NCBI GenBank assembly: GCA_963755815.1
Contig: CAVWLF010000003.1
Coordinates: 1 to 64,000 of the forward strand
Length of the DNA stretch: 64,000 nucleotides
DNA from: Palsa-506 sp963755815
GTDB taxonomy: Bacteria; Actinomycetota; Actinomycetes; Streptosporangiales; Streptosporangiaceae
Direction of reading: 5' to 3'
Of this stretch, positions 8,006 through 17,644 are shown piece by piece (position 1 is the first letter of the stretch; each line of letters begins with the position of its first letter). The position numbers and the translations under genes are program-made. The notes beneath the pieces were generated by a model. It made no database searches and had not been told where the DNA came from. It saw nothing but the letters and a program-made list of their open reading frames with translations.

Positions 8006-8836
8006 TCAGGGATGCTCGACGGGTGCCTCGACGTCGTCGTAGACGCGGGCCGCCGCCAGCAGCCCGTCCGGGCCGCGCTCGTAGACGCTGATTCCGGCCT
8101 GCGGCGGCAGGTCATGGCGGCCCCAGCGGACACAGTTGTATTCCAGCGCGCAGCGCACGCCGTCGTCGGTCATCACGCACGGCTCAAGGCCGATGCCGCC
8201 GCCTGCGCTGAAGCTGGTAGTGAAGAACGAGCGGAGCTCCGCGCTGCCGTGATGGACGTAATCCGGACCGATGGGCTCGTGGTAATACCCATCCGGCGCG
8301 AAGGTGCTCACAATCGCCTCGGCATCGCCGGCGTCGAGCGCGGCCTGGTAGCGGCCGACGACACCACCCGGGTGAATGGGCCCGGGCTTGAGGATGGGCG
8401 GCCTGACGTGCCGCTGGCCGTCGACCGGCCATTGGCTGCAATAGGTGCGGAACACCACCGACTGGTCGTCGGGGGATTCGGCGACGACCGCCACCGGCCA
8501 GGCCAGGTCGCCTCCGTCGCCGTCCAGGTGAGCCAGCAGTTCCACTACGGCCCGCCCGTCAGCGCAGGTGGAGGCCACGGTCTCGGTGCGTGCGTGGAGC
8601 CCGGCCAGCCAGGATAGATTCCTGCGGACGAACCGCCGCAACTCCCGGTGGCCGCGGATCTCGCCTGCGCGGGGGTCGTAGATCACCACCTCACCGGGCC
8701 ACACGGTCTCCAGGGCCTGGGTATCGCCTTCGTTCAGTGCGGTGAAGTACTGCGCGACCGGATCAGCGTGACCGGCGGCGCGAGTCTGCTGGCGCGCGAG
8801 TTCCGCGGCATTGGCGAAGTCTGGAAACCACGGCAT
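8006..8836 (-). CDS. tandem SnoaL/NTF2-like protein
   Basis: A 276-residue protein with two NTF2-like (SnoaL) cone-fold halves. The first (residues ~22-135) has 'YFTALNEGDTQALETVWPGE' and the second (~158-270) has 'YQAALDAGDAEAIVSTFAPD'. Single-domain members bind small hydrophobic ligands or act as isomerases/cyclases; a two-domain version suggests duplication and fusion. The ATG at 8836 has AGGGG a few bases upstream. No partner enzyme is adjacent. Confidence 0.75.
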   Translation of the reverse strand: MPWFPDFANAAELARQQTRAAGHADPVAQYFTALNEGDTQALETVWPGEVVIYDPRAGEIRGHRELRRFVRRNLSWLAGLHARTETVASTCADGRAVVELLAHLDGDGGDLAWPVAVVAESPDDQSVVFRTYCSQWPVDGQRHVRPPILKPGPIHPGGVVGRYQAALDAGDAEAIVSTFAPDGYYHEPIGPDYVHHGSAELRSFFTTSFSAGGGIGLEPCVMTDDGVRCALEYNCVRWGRHDLPPQAGISVYERGPDGLLAAARVYDDVEAPVEHP

Positions 8837-9035
8837 CTCAAACCCCTATGCTCCGTTGCCGGCCGGATAGTTTGTCCGCAGGCTGCCATCCTGCCCTCCG
8901 GCAGCCTAATCATCCCCCAGCGCTGACCCGGCGAAAGCGCCGCACCAGCCGGGCCGCCCGCCGGCGGCCATCGGGACGGGCAACCGCCGGCGCGCTGTGC
9001 CATCCCGGCAGCCGGCCGTCCGGGCAGCCCGGCCG

Positions 9036-10121
9036 TTAACTGGCGTGAGCCTGGCCGCCGGAAGCCGTGTGCCTCCGGCCGTTCAGCACCACGTGCCCGG
9101 GGCGGTCAAGGACGCCGAGGTCGGCCACCGGGTCGCGGTCGTAGACGACGAAGTCGGCCGGGGCGCCGTCATCGAGGCCCGGCAGGCCGAGGAACGCGCG
9201 CGCCGTCCAGCAGGCCGCCCCGAGCGCAACGGCGGGCGGCAGGCCGCCGGCGGCGAGATAGCGGACCTCGGCGCCGATCGTGCCGTGCGGGCGGAAGTCG
9301 GTTCCGGCCAGCACCGTGACGCCGGCCGCGTGCGCGGCGACGGTGAGCGGGCCAAGCCGCGCGTACCCGTCCAGGAACCAGTCCCGGGCCGGCCGCCGCA
9401 GTTCCCTGATGGCATCGAGCTGCCCGGCCCATGGCGTGAAGGTGGGGGTCAGTGCGGTGCGCTGGGCGGCCATCCGCGGCAGCAGGCCCTGGTCCAGCCA
9501 CATGCCGTGCTCGATGCTGTCCACGCCGGCCAGGACCGCGCGGCGGCACGCCTCGGCATGGATCGCGTGCACGGCGACCCGGCCGCCGGCCTCGTGGACC
9601 TGGCGTACGGTCGCGCGCAGCACGTCCAGGGGCAGCACGCGGGGCGCGGCATAGGTCTCCTCATCCACGATCCAGTCGCCGCGCAGCTTCACCCAGCCAT
9701 CCGCGGCCGCCTCCTCGGCCGCGGCCGCCGGCAGGTCGGCCTCGGCCACCATGCGGCCCACGCCGGGGAAGAACAGCCCCGGCGTGCTCAGCCACGGCCC
9801 GGTGGAGATCACCCGCGGCAGATCCATGTCCCCGGCGACCCAGCCCGGCAGCCGGGCTGAGGCTCCCAAGGCCCGCAGCGCCGTCACCCCGGCGTCGCGG
9901 TGAGCCAGCAGATCCTGGCGCAGGAGCGCCTCGTCCAGCGGCTGGTCCGGGGCCGGCGCGCCGGGGTGCGTGTGCGCGTCGATCAGCCCCGGCAGGACGA
10001 ATCCCCGGGCCACCAGGGTCTGCGCGCCGGCCACCGGGCGGAGCGAGATCCGGCCGTTATCGGTCCACAGCTCGACCGGCTCGCGTTCCGGCAGCCGCGT
10101 CCCGCGCAGGTGCAACTCCAT
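9036..10121 (-). CDS. amidohydrolase-family metal-dependent hydrolase
   Basis: A 361-residue amidohydrolase with the standard order: N-terminal beta domain, then 'GFVLPGLIDAHTHPG' with the H-x-H metal site (~residue 50), two further histidines in 'VAVHAIHAE' and 'SIEHGMWLD', the metal Asp in 'LAGTDFR' and a C-terminal 'DFVVYDRDP' strand. This layout matches imidazolonepropionase/prolidase-like hydrolases of cyclic amides or amino-acid derivatives. The substrate cannot be told from the sequence. About 200 bp separate it from the SnoaL gene downstream. Confidence 0.85.
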   Translation of the reverse strand: MELHLRGTRLPEREPVELWTDNGRISLRPVAGAQTLVARGFVLPGLIDAHTHPGAPAPDQPLDEALLRQDLLAHRDAGVTALRALGASARLPGWVAGDMDLPRVISTGPWLSTPGLFFPGVGRMVAEADLPAAAAEEAAADGWVKLRGDWIVDEETYAAPRVLPLDVLRATVRQVHEAGGRVAVHAIHAEACRRAVLAGVDSIEHGMWLDQGLLPRMAAQRTALTPTFTPWAGQLDAIRELRRPARDWFLDGYARLGPLTVAAHAAGVTVLAGTDFRPHGTIGAEVRYLAAGGLPPAVALGAACWTARAFLGLPGLDDGAPADFVVYDRDPVADLGVLDRPGHVVLNGRRHTASGGQAHAS

Positions 10122-10468
10122 GCCGCCAACGTACGGTCGGCCGATGCGGCCGGCCAGCCGTTCCGCTATCGGCCGACAGCGGGCCGGTCATGGCCGCCGG
10201 CCAGGTGCTGTTGCCGCCCGGCGAAGCATGAGGTTAATGACGGTGCGGAAGAGGGCGGGCCCGGGCCGGATCCGGCCGGGCCGGCCGGGGAGGTGACGCT
10301 GGCCCGGGCTCGTCATGGTTAGATTCTGAATGGCAGCTCGCCGTCCATCACCGGTCAGATGACTGGGCTGCGGCGGTCCGGTCCGCGGCGGCTACGCTCG
10401 CCCAGGAGAGTGCGCGGCGCGGGTTTCTCATGACTGGCCCTCAACCGCTGGCAAGGGAGCGTGTAGTA
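10122..10468. other. intergenic region upstream of the DyP-encapsulin operon
   Basis: About 347 bp between two divergently read genes (amidohydrolase on minus, DyP on plus), so it should hold both promoters. It contains the ribosome site AAGGGAG (10453-10459) for the peroxidase. I see TACGCT (10393-10398) as a weak -10 candidate without a good -35, and no clear operator. Confidence 0.4.
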
Positions 10469-11566
10469 ATGGCGGTGTCAGGTCAGCCGGCGACCACCGG
10501 GACGCCGCAGCCGGTGCTCAGCCCGCTGACCGCCGCGGCGATCTTCCTGGTGCTGTCGGTTAATCCAGGCGGCGAGAGCGCGGCGCGCGACCTGCTCGGC
10601 GATATGGCGGCGCTGCAGCGCTCGGTCGGGTTCCGGGTCCCGGCCGCGGAGCTGGCGTGCGTGGCCGGGGTGGGGTCGGCGGCGTGGGACCGGCTGTTCG
10701 GCGGGCCGCGGCCCGCCGAGCTGCATCCGTTCCGCGAGCTGGCCGGGGCCAGGCACCGTGCCGTAGCCACCCCCGGCGACCTTCTGTTCCATATCCGGGC
10801 CACGCAGATGGACCTGTGCTTCGAGTTCGCCGCCCGGCTGATGGACCGGCTGACCGGCTGGGTGAGCGTCTGCGACGAGGTGCACGGGTTCCGCTACTTC
10901 GACGAGCGTGACCTGATCGGCTTCGTCGACGGGACCGAGAACCCGGCCGGTGCCGCTGCCGCCGCGGCGGCCCTGGTCGGTGACGAGGACCCGGATTTCG
11001 CCGGGGGGAGCTACGTCATCGTGCAGAAGTACCTGCACAACATGCCGGCCTGGAACGCGCTGCCGGTGGAGGAACAGGAGAAGGTCATCGGCCGCAGCAA
11101 GATGTCCGACATCGAGATGCCCGATGACATCAAGCCGGCCAACTCCCACGTCGCGCTGAATACCATCATCGATCCCGACGGCACGCAGCGGCAGATCCTG
11201 CGGGCCAACATGCCGTTCGGCGCGGCCGGGCGCGGCGAGCACGGCACCTATTACATCGCTTACGCGGGCACGCCGGCCGTCACCGAGCAAATGCTCACCA
11301 ACATGTTCGTCGGCCTGCCGCCCGGTAACTACGACCGGATCCTCGACTTCTCTACCGCCGTTACCGGCAGCCTGTTTTTCGTGCCGTCGGCTGATTTCCT
11401 TGACGACCTGCCGGGGCCGCCCGCCCGCCCGGCCGGCGCGGTACTCGCGCCGCCCGGCGCGGAACCCCCGGCCGGGGTTGCCCTGCCGCCAGCCGGGGAA
11501 GAACCGCGCGACGGCTCCCTCGGGATAGGCGCGCTGAGAATAAAAGGAGCGTTCAGCGATGAATAA
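10469..11566 (+). CDS. dye-decolourising (DyP-type) haem peroxidase, encapsulin cargo
   Basis: A 365-residue DyP-type peroxidase. The GxxDG signature is present as GFVDG (residues 151-155, distal Asp154) and the haem-ligand His is in 'NSHVALN' (His227). A Pro/Ala-rich linker (about residues 320-345) leads to the last 17 residues, GSLGIGALRIKGAFSDE, closely matching the known encapsulin cargo-loading peptide (D-G-S-L-G-I-G-x-L-R/K). The next gene is the encapsulin shell, whose start overlaps this stop by 8 bp. The enzyme is therefore almost certainly packaged inside the nanocompartment. The ATG at 10469 is preferred over 10430 because of AAGGGAG upstream. Confidence 0.95.
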   Translation: MAVSGQPATTGTPQPVLSPLTAAAIFLVLSVNPGGESAARDLLGDMAALQRSVGFRVPAAELACVAGVGSAAWDRLFGGPRPAELHPFRELAGARHRAVATPGDLLFHIRATQMDLCFEFAARLMDRLTGWVSVCDEVHGFRYFDERDLIGFVDGTENPAGAAAAAAALVGDEDPDFAGGSYVIVQKYLHNMPAWNALPVEEQEKVIGRSKMSDIEMPDDIKPANSHVALNTIIDPDGTQRQILRANMPFGAAGRGEHGTYYIAYAGTPAVTEQMLTNMFVGLPPGNYDRILDFSTAVTGSLFFVPSADFLDDLPGPPARPAGAVLAPPGAEPPAGVALPPAGEEPRDGSLGIGALRIKGAFSDE

Positions 11567-12386
11567 CCTGCACCGCGAGCTTGCGCCGATCTCCGGCGCC
11601 GCCTGGTCCAGCATCGAGGAGGAGGCCAGGCGCACTTTCACGCTGCACCTGGCCGGCCGCCGGGTGGCCGATGTGCGCGGGCCCGACGGCACCACTTTGT
11701 CAGCGGTGGGCACCGGTCACCTCAGCGATATCGCGCCCCCGTCCGAGGGCGTGATCGCGCGGGCGCGCCGCGTGCAGCCGGTGATCGAGCTGCGGGTGCC
11801 GTTCACGGTGCGCAGGCAGGACGTCGATGACGTCGAGCGCGGCGCGAAGGACCCGGACTGGCAGCCGGTGAAGGACGCGGCCCGCGCGATGGCCGTTGCC
11901 GAGGACCGGGCCGTGTTCGAGGGATACCCGGCCGGCGGCATTCCCGGGATCCGGGAGAGCTCATCGAACGAGGCGCTGAGCCTGCCCGCGGACGTGCGGA
12001 AATACCCGGATGTCATCAGCGAGGCGCTGGCGTCGCTGCGGCTGGCCGGCGTCGGCGGCCCGTATGCGCTGCTGCTCAGCGCCGACGCCTACACCGCCGT
12101 CAGCGAGTCGTCGGAGTACGGCTACCCGATCCGGGAGCACCTGGCCAAGGTCACCGGCGGGGACATCATCTGGGCGCCCGCCATCGACGGCGCGTTCCTG
12201 CTGTCCGCCCGCGGCGGGGACTACGAGCTGTACCTCGGCCAGGACCTGTCCATCGGCTACCTGTCGCATGACGCCGACAGCGTGCGGCTGTACTTCCAGG
12301 AATCCCTGACCTTCCTGGTCTACACCGCCGAGGCCGGCGTGCCGTTCCGCGCCGCGCCGGTCCGGCCCGCGACCGCGACGAGCTAG
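11559..12386 (+). CDS. family 1 encapsulin shell protein
   Basis: A 275-residue HK97-fold shell protein (formerly Linocin M18 family). Conserved pieces include the N-terminal 'LAPISGAAWSSIEEEAR', 'VIELRVPFTVRRQDVDDVERG', 'DRAVFEGYPAGGIPGI', 'YALLLSADAYTAVSE' and the C-terminal 'FQESLTFLVYT'. Length and order fit a 60-subunit (T=1) family 1 shell. It is translated directly after the DyP gene that carries the loading peptide. The pair is expected to form a peroxidase-filled compartment linked to oxidative stress; substrate and regulation are unknown. Confidence 0.95.
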   Translation: MNNLHRELAPISGAAWSSIEEEARRTFTLHLAGRRVADVRGPDGTTLSAVGTGHLSDIAPPSEGVIARARRVQPVIELRVPFTVRRQDVDDVERGAKDPDWQPVKDAARAMAVAEDRAVFEGYPAGGIPGIRESSSNEALSLPADVRKYPDVISEALASLRLAGVGGPYALLLSADAYTAVSESSEYGYPIREHLAKVTGGDIIWAPAIDGAFLLSARGGDYELYLGQDLSIGYLSHDADSVRLYFQESLTFLVYTAEAGVPFRAAPVRPATATS

Positions 12387-12410
12387 CCGGTCCGGGTCCG
12401 GCCTGCATCA

Positions 12411-12464
12411 GCGGTTAAGATTTAGCCGGTTTGCGCGGCCCGAAACCGGCAAAATCTTAACCGC
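12411..12464. terminator. long hairpin between convergent genes
   Basis: Two 22-bp arms (12411-12432 and 12443-12464) are inverted repeats with one mismatch and a 10-base loop. The outer halves are A/T-containing (GGTTAAGATTT), which stands out from the GC-rich surroundings. It lies 24 bp after the encapsulin stop and 59 bp from the stop of the opposite-strand gene, so a bidirectional terminator is the simplest reading. There is no clear U-tract. Confidence 0.65.
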
Positions 12465-12523
12465 CGCCGACCGCGTGGCCGAGATCGCGGCCGGACGATG
12501 GCTACGTCGCCCGGCCGCGGTTC

Positions 12524-13876
12524 CTACATGATCATCCAGGCGATGGTGCTGGCGTCGGAGCTGCTGGTGGAGCCGATCGTGAATGATCCGGTGCCGCGCG
12601 AGCGGACAAACGGCGTCCCCATCCCGGCCGAGGGGCCGATGTTGGTGAGATAGATCAGGCTGCCGGGGAAGGCCCAGGGGCTGGAAACAGTGGCGGTCCC
12701 GCCGGTGAGAGTCGCCTGTCCCGTCCGCGCCGAGATGGTCCGGCTCTCGTACCCGCCCGCCTGGGTGACGGTCGGGCCGATGGCCAGGTGCCCGGCCAGC
12801 GAGGGGTTCTGGATGGCCTGCCCGCCCTGCCCGGTGGAGTAGTTCATCCGCCCGCTGGCCCACTCGATGGTCTCCGGCTGGCCCGGGGCCGACCCGGTCT
12901 GGCCGATCCCCAGCGAGTACTTCGGTGCCCCCGCTGGCACGTCGAGATTGTTGACCATGACCGTGGTGCCATCGATGAAGACGCGGTTCTGTCCCTGGAC
13001 CCGGATGCCGGCGAACTCCCCTCCGGCGCCGTGGTTCGTCCCGTCGCCTTCGAAGCAGCAGCCGCTGATGATGACCGGGTTCCGCCAGTCGGTGCCCGTC
13101 GCGGAGCTGTTGGTGATCAGCACGCCATACTGGCCGTTGCGCTCGGTCGAGCAGCCGATCAGCTTGGTAGCGTCCCCGAAACTGCCCTTGTGGTCAATCA
13201 GCCAGCCGCTGCCCGCGCACAGGTCCGCCCGGCAGCCGAGGTAGGCCATGTTCCCCGAAGAGGCCGGCGTGGTGAAGAACCCGTGGCCATCGGCGGCCCC
13301 GGCGACCTGGCCGGCGTACTGGATGTGCACGTTGTGGATGTTGGCATCGCTGACCGGCCGGTGCACCGCCGACTTGCCGGTGCGCTGGAACATGCACCGG
13401 CTCATCCACAGGCCGTCGCCGTCGTGGCCCGCGGCGTCCTGGTAGTAGGCCAGGCCGTACCCGCTCACCAGTGCGACCGAGACGTGCAGAATCTCCAGGC
13501 CGTTGACGTTGCCGTGACAGGAGATCCCGTCCACGTTGGCGGGTGAGCCGAGGTCGTTGAGGATGGCCAGGTCCCTGATCCTGGCGCCGGCCACGCCCGC
13601 CACCAGGTTGAGGACGCCCCCGGTCGCGCTGAATGCGGCCACCGGATGAATCACCGAGCCGGCCGGGGTCGTCGCGGTCTTCCCGTTGATCCCGCCCTTG
13701 ACGCCGGCCAGCTCGACCCCGGCGGAGATCTCCAGCGGCGCGTCGGTGTACCAGTCACCCGGGCCGAGCAGCACGTTCCCGCCCGCGCCCGCGCGGCCCA
13801 GGGCAGCGTTGATCGCGGTGGTGTCGGTCGCCCCGGCCGTGTCCCCGGACGGGCTCAGCGTGACGGTCGATGGCAC
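12524..13876 (-). CDS. right-handed parallel beta-helix (pectate-lyase-superfamily) protein, tail-spike-like
   Basis: A 450-residue protein with no signal peptide. The N-terminal segment 'DTAGATDTTAINAALGRAG' plus the 'VLLGPGDWYT' strand are typical of pectate-lyase-3/GH55-type beta-helices and phage tail spikes. Many short Asn/Gly/Ser-rich turns follow. The C-terminal ~60 residues (G-S-L-I-Y-L-T-N-I-G...) form a compact Gly/Ser/Thr-rich domain like phage spike tips. GTG start with AGGAGG upstream. Absence of secretion signals argues against a simple exported lyase; no phage genes are adjacent. The ligand is unknown. Confidence 0.7.
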   Translation of the reverse strand: MPSTVTLSPSGDTAGATDTTAINAALGRAGAGGNVLLGPGDWYTDAPLEISAGVELAGVKGGINGKTATTPAGSVIHPVAAFSATGGVLNLVAGVAGARIRDLAILNDLGSPANVDGISCHGNVNGLEILHVSVALVSGYGLAYYQDAAGHDGDGLWMSRCMFQRTGKSAVHRPVSDANIHNVHIQYAGQVAGAADGHGFFTTPASSGNMAYLGCRADLCAGSGWLIDHKGSFGDATKLIGCSTERNGQYGVLITNSSATGTDWRNPVIISGCCFEGDGTNHGAGGEFAGIRVQGQNRVFIDGTTVMVNNLDVPAGAPKYSLGIGQTGSAPGQPETIEWASGRMNYSTGQGGQAIQNPSLAGHLAIGPTVTQAGGYESRTISARTGQATLTGGTATVSSPWAFPGSLIYLTNIGPSAGMGTPFVRSRGTGSFTIGSTSSSDASTIAWMIM

Positions 13877-14220
13877 GGCGCCTCCTGCTGCCCCGGGTGT
13901 CCCACTGGTGTTTTATACCACGTCAGCCCCTTCAGTGCCGATTATCCCTTTGTCATTATCAGCTGCTCTCAGCCTCGCCGATAACGCAAGTGCGCTCTTG
14001 TCTACGCCATGCGGGGGGCGCCGGCCGTCCCGGCAATAATCGGAGGATGTAAATGAAAATTGCATCGGCAAGCCCACTGAAAGGAGCCAATCAGGCCGCC
14101 CTTCTCGCTAATTCTCGCAGGATTCACGTGAGAGCTGTTTATAACCGGGGTATTAGCGTGGCAGAATGTTTCTGCACATCCCGTTCGGGCGCAAGCTAGG
14201 AGCTTGCCGTAGGCGGTAAA
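13877..14220. other. AT-richer intergenic region between the beta-helix and SARP genes
   Basis: About 344 bp, noticeably less GC-rich than the genes, between divergent genes. It contains AATAAT (around 14034) and TATAAC (14140-14145), which could serve as -10 boxes, but neither has a convincing -35 partner. No gene or clear operator is visible. Confidence 0.4.
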
Positions 14221-17200
14221 ATGCAAGGCGATCATGGAATTCCGGGGGCCCCGGCCGAATTCCGGGTACTGGGGCCGACTGAACTGTGGTCGGCCGGGCA
14301 GCAGTGCGATCTTGGGTCGGCCCGGACCCGCAGCGTGCTGGCGATCCTGCTGCTGACGCCGCGCACGATCGTGCCGGCCGAGGCTCTGATCGACCGGCTG
14401 TGGGACACCCGGCCGCCGCCCAAGGCCCGGGAGAGCCTGTCGGTGTACGTGGCCAGACTGCGGGCGTCGCTGCGGCAGGTCGCCGACGACAGCGTCCGGC
14501 TGGCCGGGCGCGCCAACGGCTACGTGCTCAATGTCGATCCCGAGGCGGTCGACCTGCATCAGTTCCGCCGGCTGCAGCCGGCAGGCGGAGGCGCTGGCCG
14601 GGAGCGGCGATAACGACCACGCGGCCCTGCTGCTGCGCGAGGCGGACGGGCTCTGGCGCGGCCAGGCGCTGGCCGGGATCCGCGGCGACTGGGTCGGGCG
14701 GATGCGCGACAGCCTCGAAGATGAGCGGCGGGCCGCCATCCTCCAGCGCGTCGAGTGCGAGCTTGAGCTTGGCCGGCACGCCGACCTGGTCGGTGAGCTT
14801 CGCGGCCTGCTGGCCCAGTACCCGCTGGATGAGACGTTCATCGCGCACCAGATGACGGCCCTGTACTGGAGCGGCAGGTCAGGTGACGCGCTCAGCCTGT
14901 ACCGGGAAACCCGCAGCAGCCTTATCGATGAGCAGGGCACGGAGCCGGGGCCGGTGCTGTCCGAACTCCATCAGCGCATCCTGCGCCGCGACCCCCAGCT
15001 AGCCGTCAGGCTGCCCAGCCGGCGTCCCGGCCGGGCGGCACAGGCGGACACGCTGCCGCCCGAGACGGCGGAGTTCGTCGGCCGCGGCGAGGAACTCGCG
15101 CTGCTGGCCGGGGAGCATGGCGACACCCCCCGGGTCAGCGTGATCGAGGGCATGCCGGGGGTGGGAAAGACCGCGCTCGCGGTCCGCGCGGCCCGCATGG
15201 CCGCCGAGCTGTACCCGGACGGGATGTTCTACCTCAACTTTCATGCCCACGACCCGGGCTGCCCTTCGCTCGACTCAGCCGAGGCGCTAGACCGCCTGCT
15301 CCGGATGCTGAACGTGCCGGCTACGCAGATACCTGACGCCGTCGGCGAGCGGGCCGCGCTATGGCGAGCCCAGCTGAGCCGGCGCCGCGCCGTGGTGATT
15401 CTCGACGACGCCGCCCGGCATGACCAGATCCGCCAGCTGCTGCCGGTGGCGGGCCGGTGCCTGATCCTGATCACCGCCCGGTGCCGGCTTCCCGATCTTG
15501 AGGGCGCCCGCGTGCTCACCCTCGACGTGCTGCCCCCCGGCGACGCGGTCACGCTGTTCACCCGGATCGCCGGACCCGGCCGGGCCCAGGATGCCGATGA
15601 GGTGGCCACGGCCGTGGGGCTGTGCGGACGCCTGCCGCTCGCGATCCAGCTCACCGCCGGCCGGCTCGCGCAAGGCCACCCGCTCCGGCTGTCCGACCTG
15701 ATCGGGGAACTGTCCCAGTCGCCCGATCGGCTGGGCAGCACCGGCGCGGCCAGCCCGGAGGTAATGTCGGCGTTCGACCTGTCCTACCGCGCGCTGGAAC
15801 CCGACCACCAGCGGTTCTTCCGGCGGCTGGGCGTGAGCCCGGGCCCCGATGTCAGCCTGCCGGCCGCGGTGGCCCTGGGCGGCGGCACCCTCGCCGAAGC
15901 GGAAAAAGCCCTCACCGCCCTGCTCGATCATCACCTGCTGGTACCGGCCCCGGCCGGCCAGTTCCGTTTCCATAACCTGATCCGCAGGTACGCGGCCGTG
16001 CGTGCCGCGCATGATGACCCTCCGGCCGAGCAGCGGCACGCCGTCGGCCGGCTCCTTGACTACTACCTGCACACGGCTGAGCAGGCGGACCGGGTACTGC
16101 ATCCGTTCCGGCACCGGATGCCCGTGTCGGTGGCCTATCCGCCGGCGGTCAGCCCGCCGCTCGGCACGCCCGAAGACGCCGCCGCCTGGCTGGAGTCCGA
16201 ATGGCGCAACATCCTGCAGGCCGCACAGCACGCGGGCCGGCACGAATGGAAGCGGCAGTGCGCCGATCTGACTCACCTGCTGGCCGGCTTCGTGGAGATC
16301 AGGGCGTACTGGGAGGAGGCCATCGCGGCCCACACGCTGGCCCTGCAGGCGTGCCGTGACCTGGCTGACCCGGCCCGGATCGCGCAGGCATCACTGGAGC
16401 TCAGCGTGGTCAGCCAGCAGACCGGCCGGCACGAGGCCACCCTGGCCCTGGCCCAGGACGCGGTGGCGACCTACCGGGCGCTGGCCGACCGGCGCGGCCA
16501 GGCCGAGGCCCTGGACCAGATAGGCCTGGCCAGCCAGCGCGCGGCGCGGTATCGCGAGGCGCTCGCTTATTTCCACGAAGCGAAAACCCTGTACGGTGAC
16601 GCCGCGGACCAGCATGGCCTGGCCGATACGCTGAGCCACTCCGCCATCGCCTGCTGGCAGCTGGGGCGCTACCCGGACGCCATGGGTCAGCTGCGCGCCG
16701 CGCTTTCGCTCTACCGCGACGTCGGCGACCGGCGCGGCGAGGCGAAGACCCTCAACAACCTGGGGAAGATGCAGCTGCAGTGCGGTTACCATCGGGACGC
16801 GCTGGAGAACTACGAGGAGTCACTGCGCATCTTTACTGATCTAGGCGCCGCGCAGAGCCAGGCGATCCTGTATCACAATATTGGCAGCGTCTACCATTAC
16901 AAGGGCAGTTACGAGAAAGGCCTCACTTCTTGCCGGCGGGCACTCACGATCTACCGTGACATCGGCGATCTCCCGGATGAAGCGGATGTGCTCAATGACA
17001 TCGGCGCTATTTACCAGAGCGCGGCGTGCTTTGACGAGGCGCTGATTCATTACCAGCAGGCGAGATCGATCGCCGAGGAGATCGGCAGCCTGTCCCAGCA
17101 GGTGATCGCGCTTCGGGGGATAGCCGACGTCCGTCGCGGAGCTGGCCGGTACGGCGAGGCGCTTGATCACTATCGCGCCGCGCTGAAGCTGGCAGGGGAA

Positions 17201-17398
17201 ATCGGCGATCCCTACGAGGAGGCCAAGATCCTCGAAGGAATCGCGGAAACGACGCTCAGCACGCAGGGGCACTACGCAGCGCGGATCGTCTTCCGGCAGG
17301 CGCTGGACATCTTCGAGCGGCTCGGCGTGCCCGAGGCCGAGTCGGCCCGGATACGCATCGAGACTACGGACCCGGCCTTCGGCCGCCGTACCTCGTAG
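14221..17398 (+). pseudogene. SARP-type regulator (HTH-BTAD-NB-ARC-TPR), frameshifted near 14578
   Basis: The N-terminal frame (14221-14613) gives a winged-helix Trans_reg_C domain ('FRVLGPTELW...', 'VYVARLRASL'). The rest continues in the +2 frame to 17398: BTAD helices, an NB-ARC module with Walker A GMPGVGKTAL, 'RRRAVVILDDA' and 'CGRLPLAIQLTAGRLA', then about six to eight TPR repeats (15.9-17.3 kb). The frames meet at 'CTGCAGCCGGCAG': removing one C near 14578 restores 'FRRL.RQAEALAG'. The intact protein would be ~1058 residues, a normal size for AfsR-like regulators. It is either a real disruption or one inserted base. It lies upstream of the NOS gene, which it might control. Confidence 0.85.
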
Positions 17399-17644
17399 CC
17401 CGGGGCCGGTCCTGGCTCTGGCCCGGAGCCTGGGCTGACGTGCCTGAGCCGCACCCCGCCCGCGTCTGTGACCTGGGGTGCAAGGCAGGCGTCAAGGCGA
17501 GTGCAATACAGCCGTCCGGGCGGGCCGCGCACGCTGGTGCTGCGGTTCCTGCCCGGGGAGCCGCCGGAGCCAGTTACCGGAGGGCGCGATGTCATGCGGG
17601 AGTAGAACTATTGCAGGCACCCGGAGCTACCCGGGGAGGTCACC

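Noticed and set aside
10122..10468. tRNA or riboswitch in the long gaps
   Set aside because: I found no cloverleaf, T-loop or known riboswitch core in this or the other gaps at 13877-14220, 20819-21201 and 60749-61106.
12411..12464. Insertion-sequence terminal repeats
   Set aside because: The arms are only 10 bp apart, with no transposase and no target duplication.
11559..13876. Prophage remnant because of the capsid-like and spike-like genes side by side
   Set aside because: Encapsulin is a cellular compartment shell here with its peroxidase cargo, the two genes are convergent and separated by a hairpin, and no other phage gene is present.
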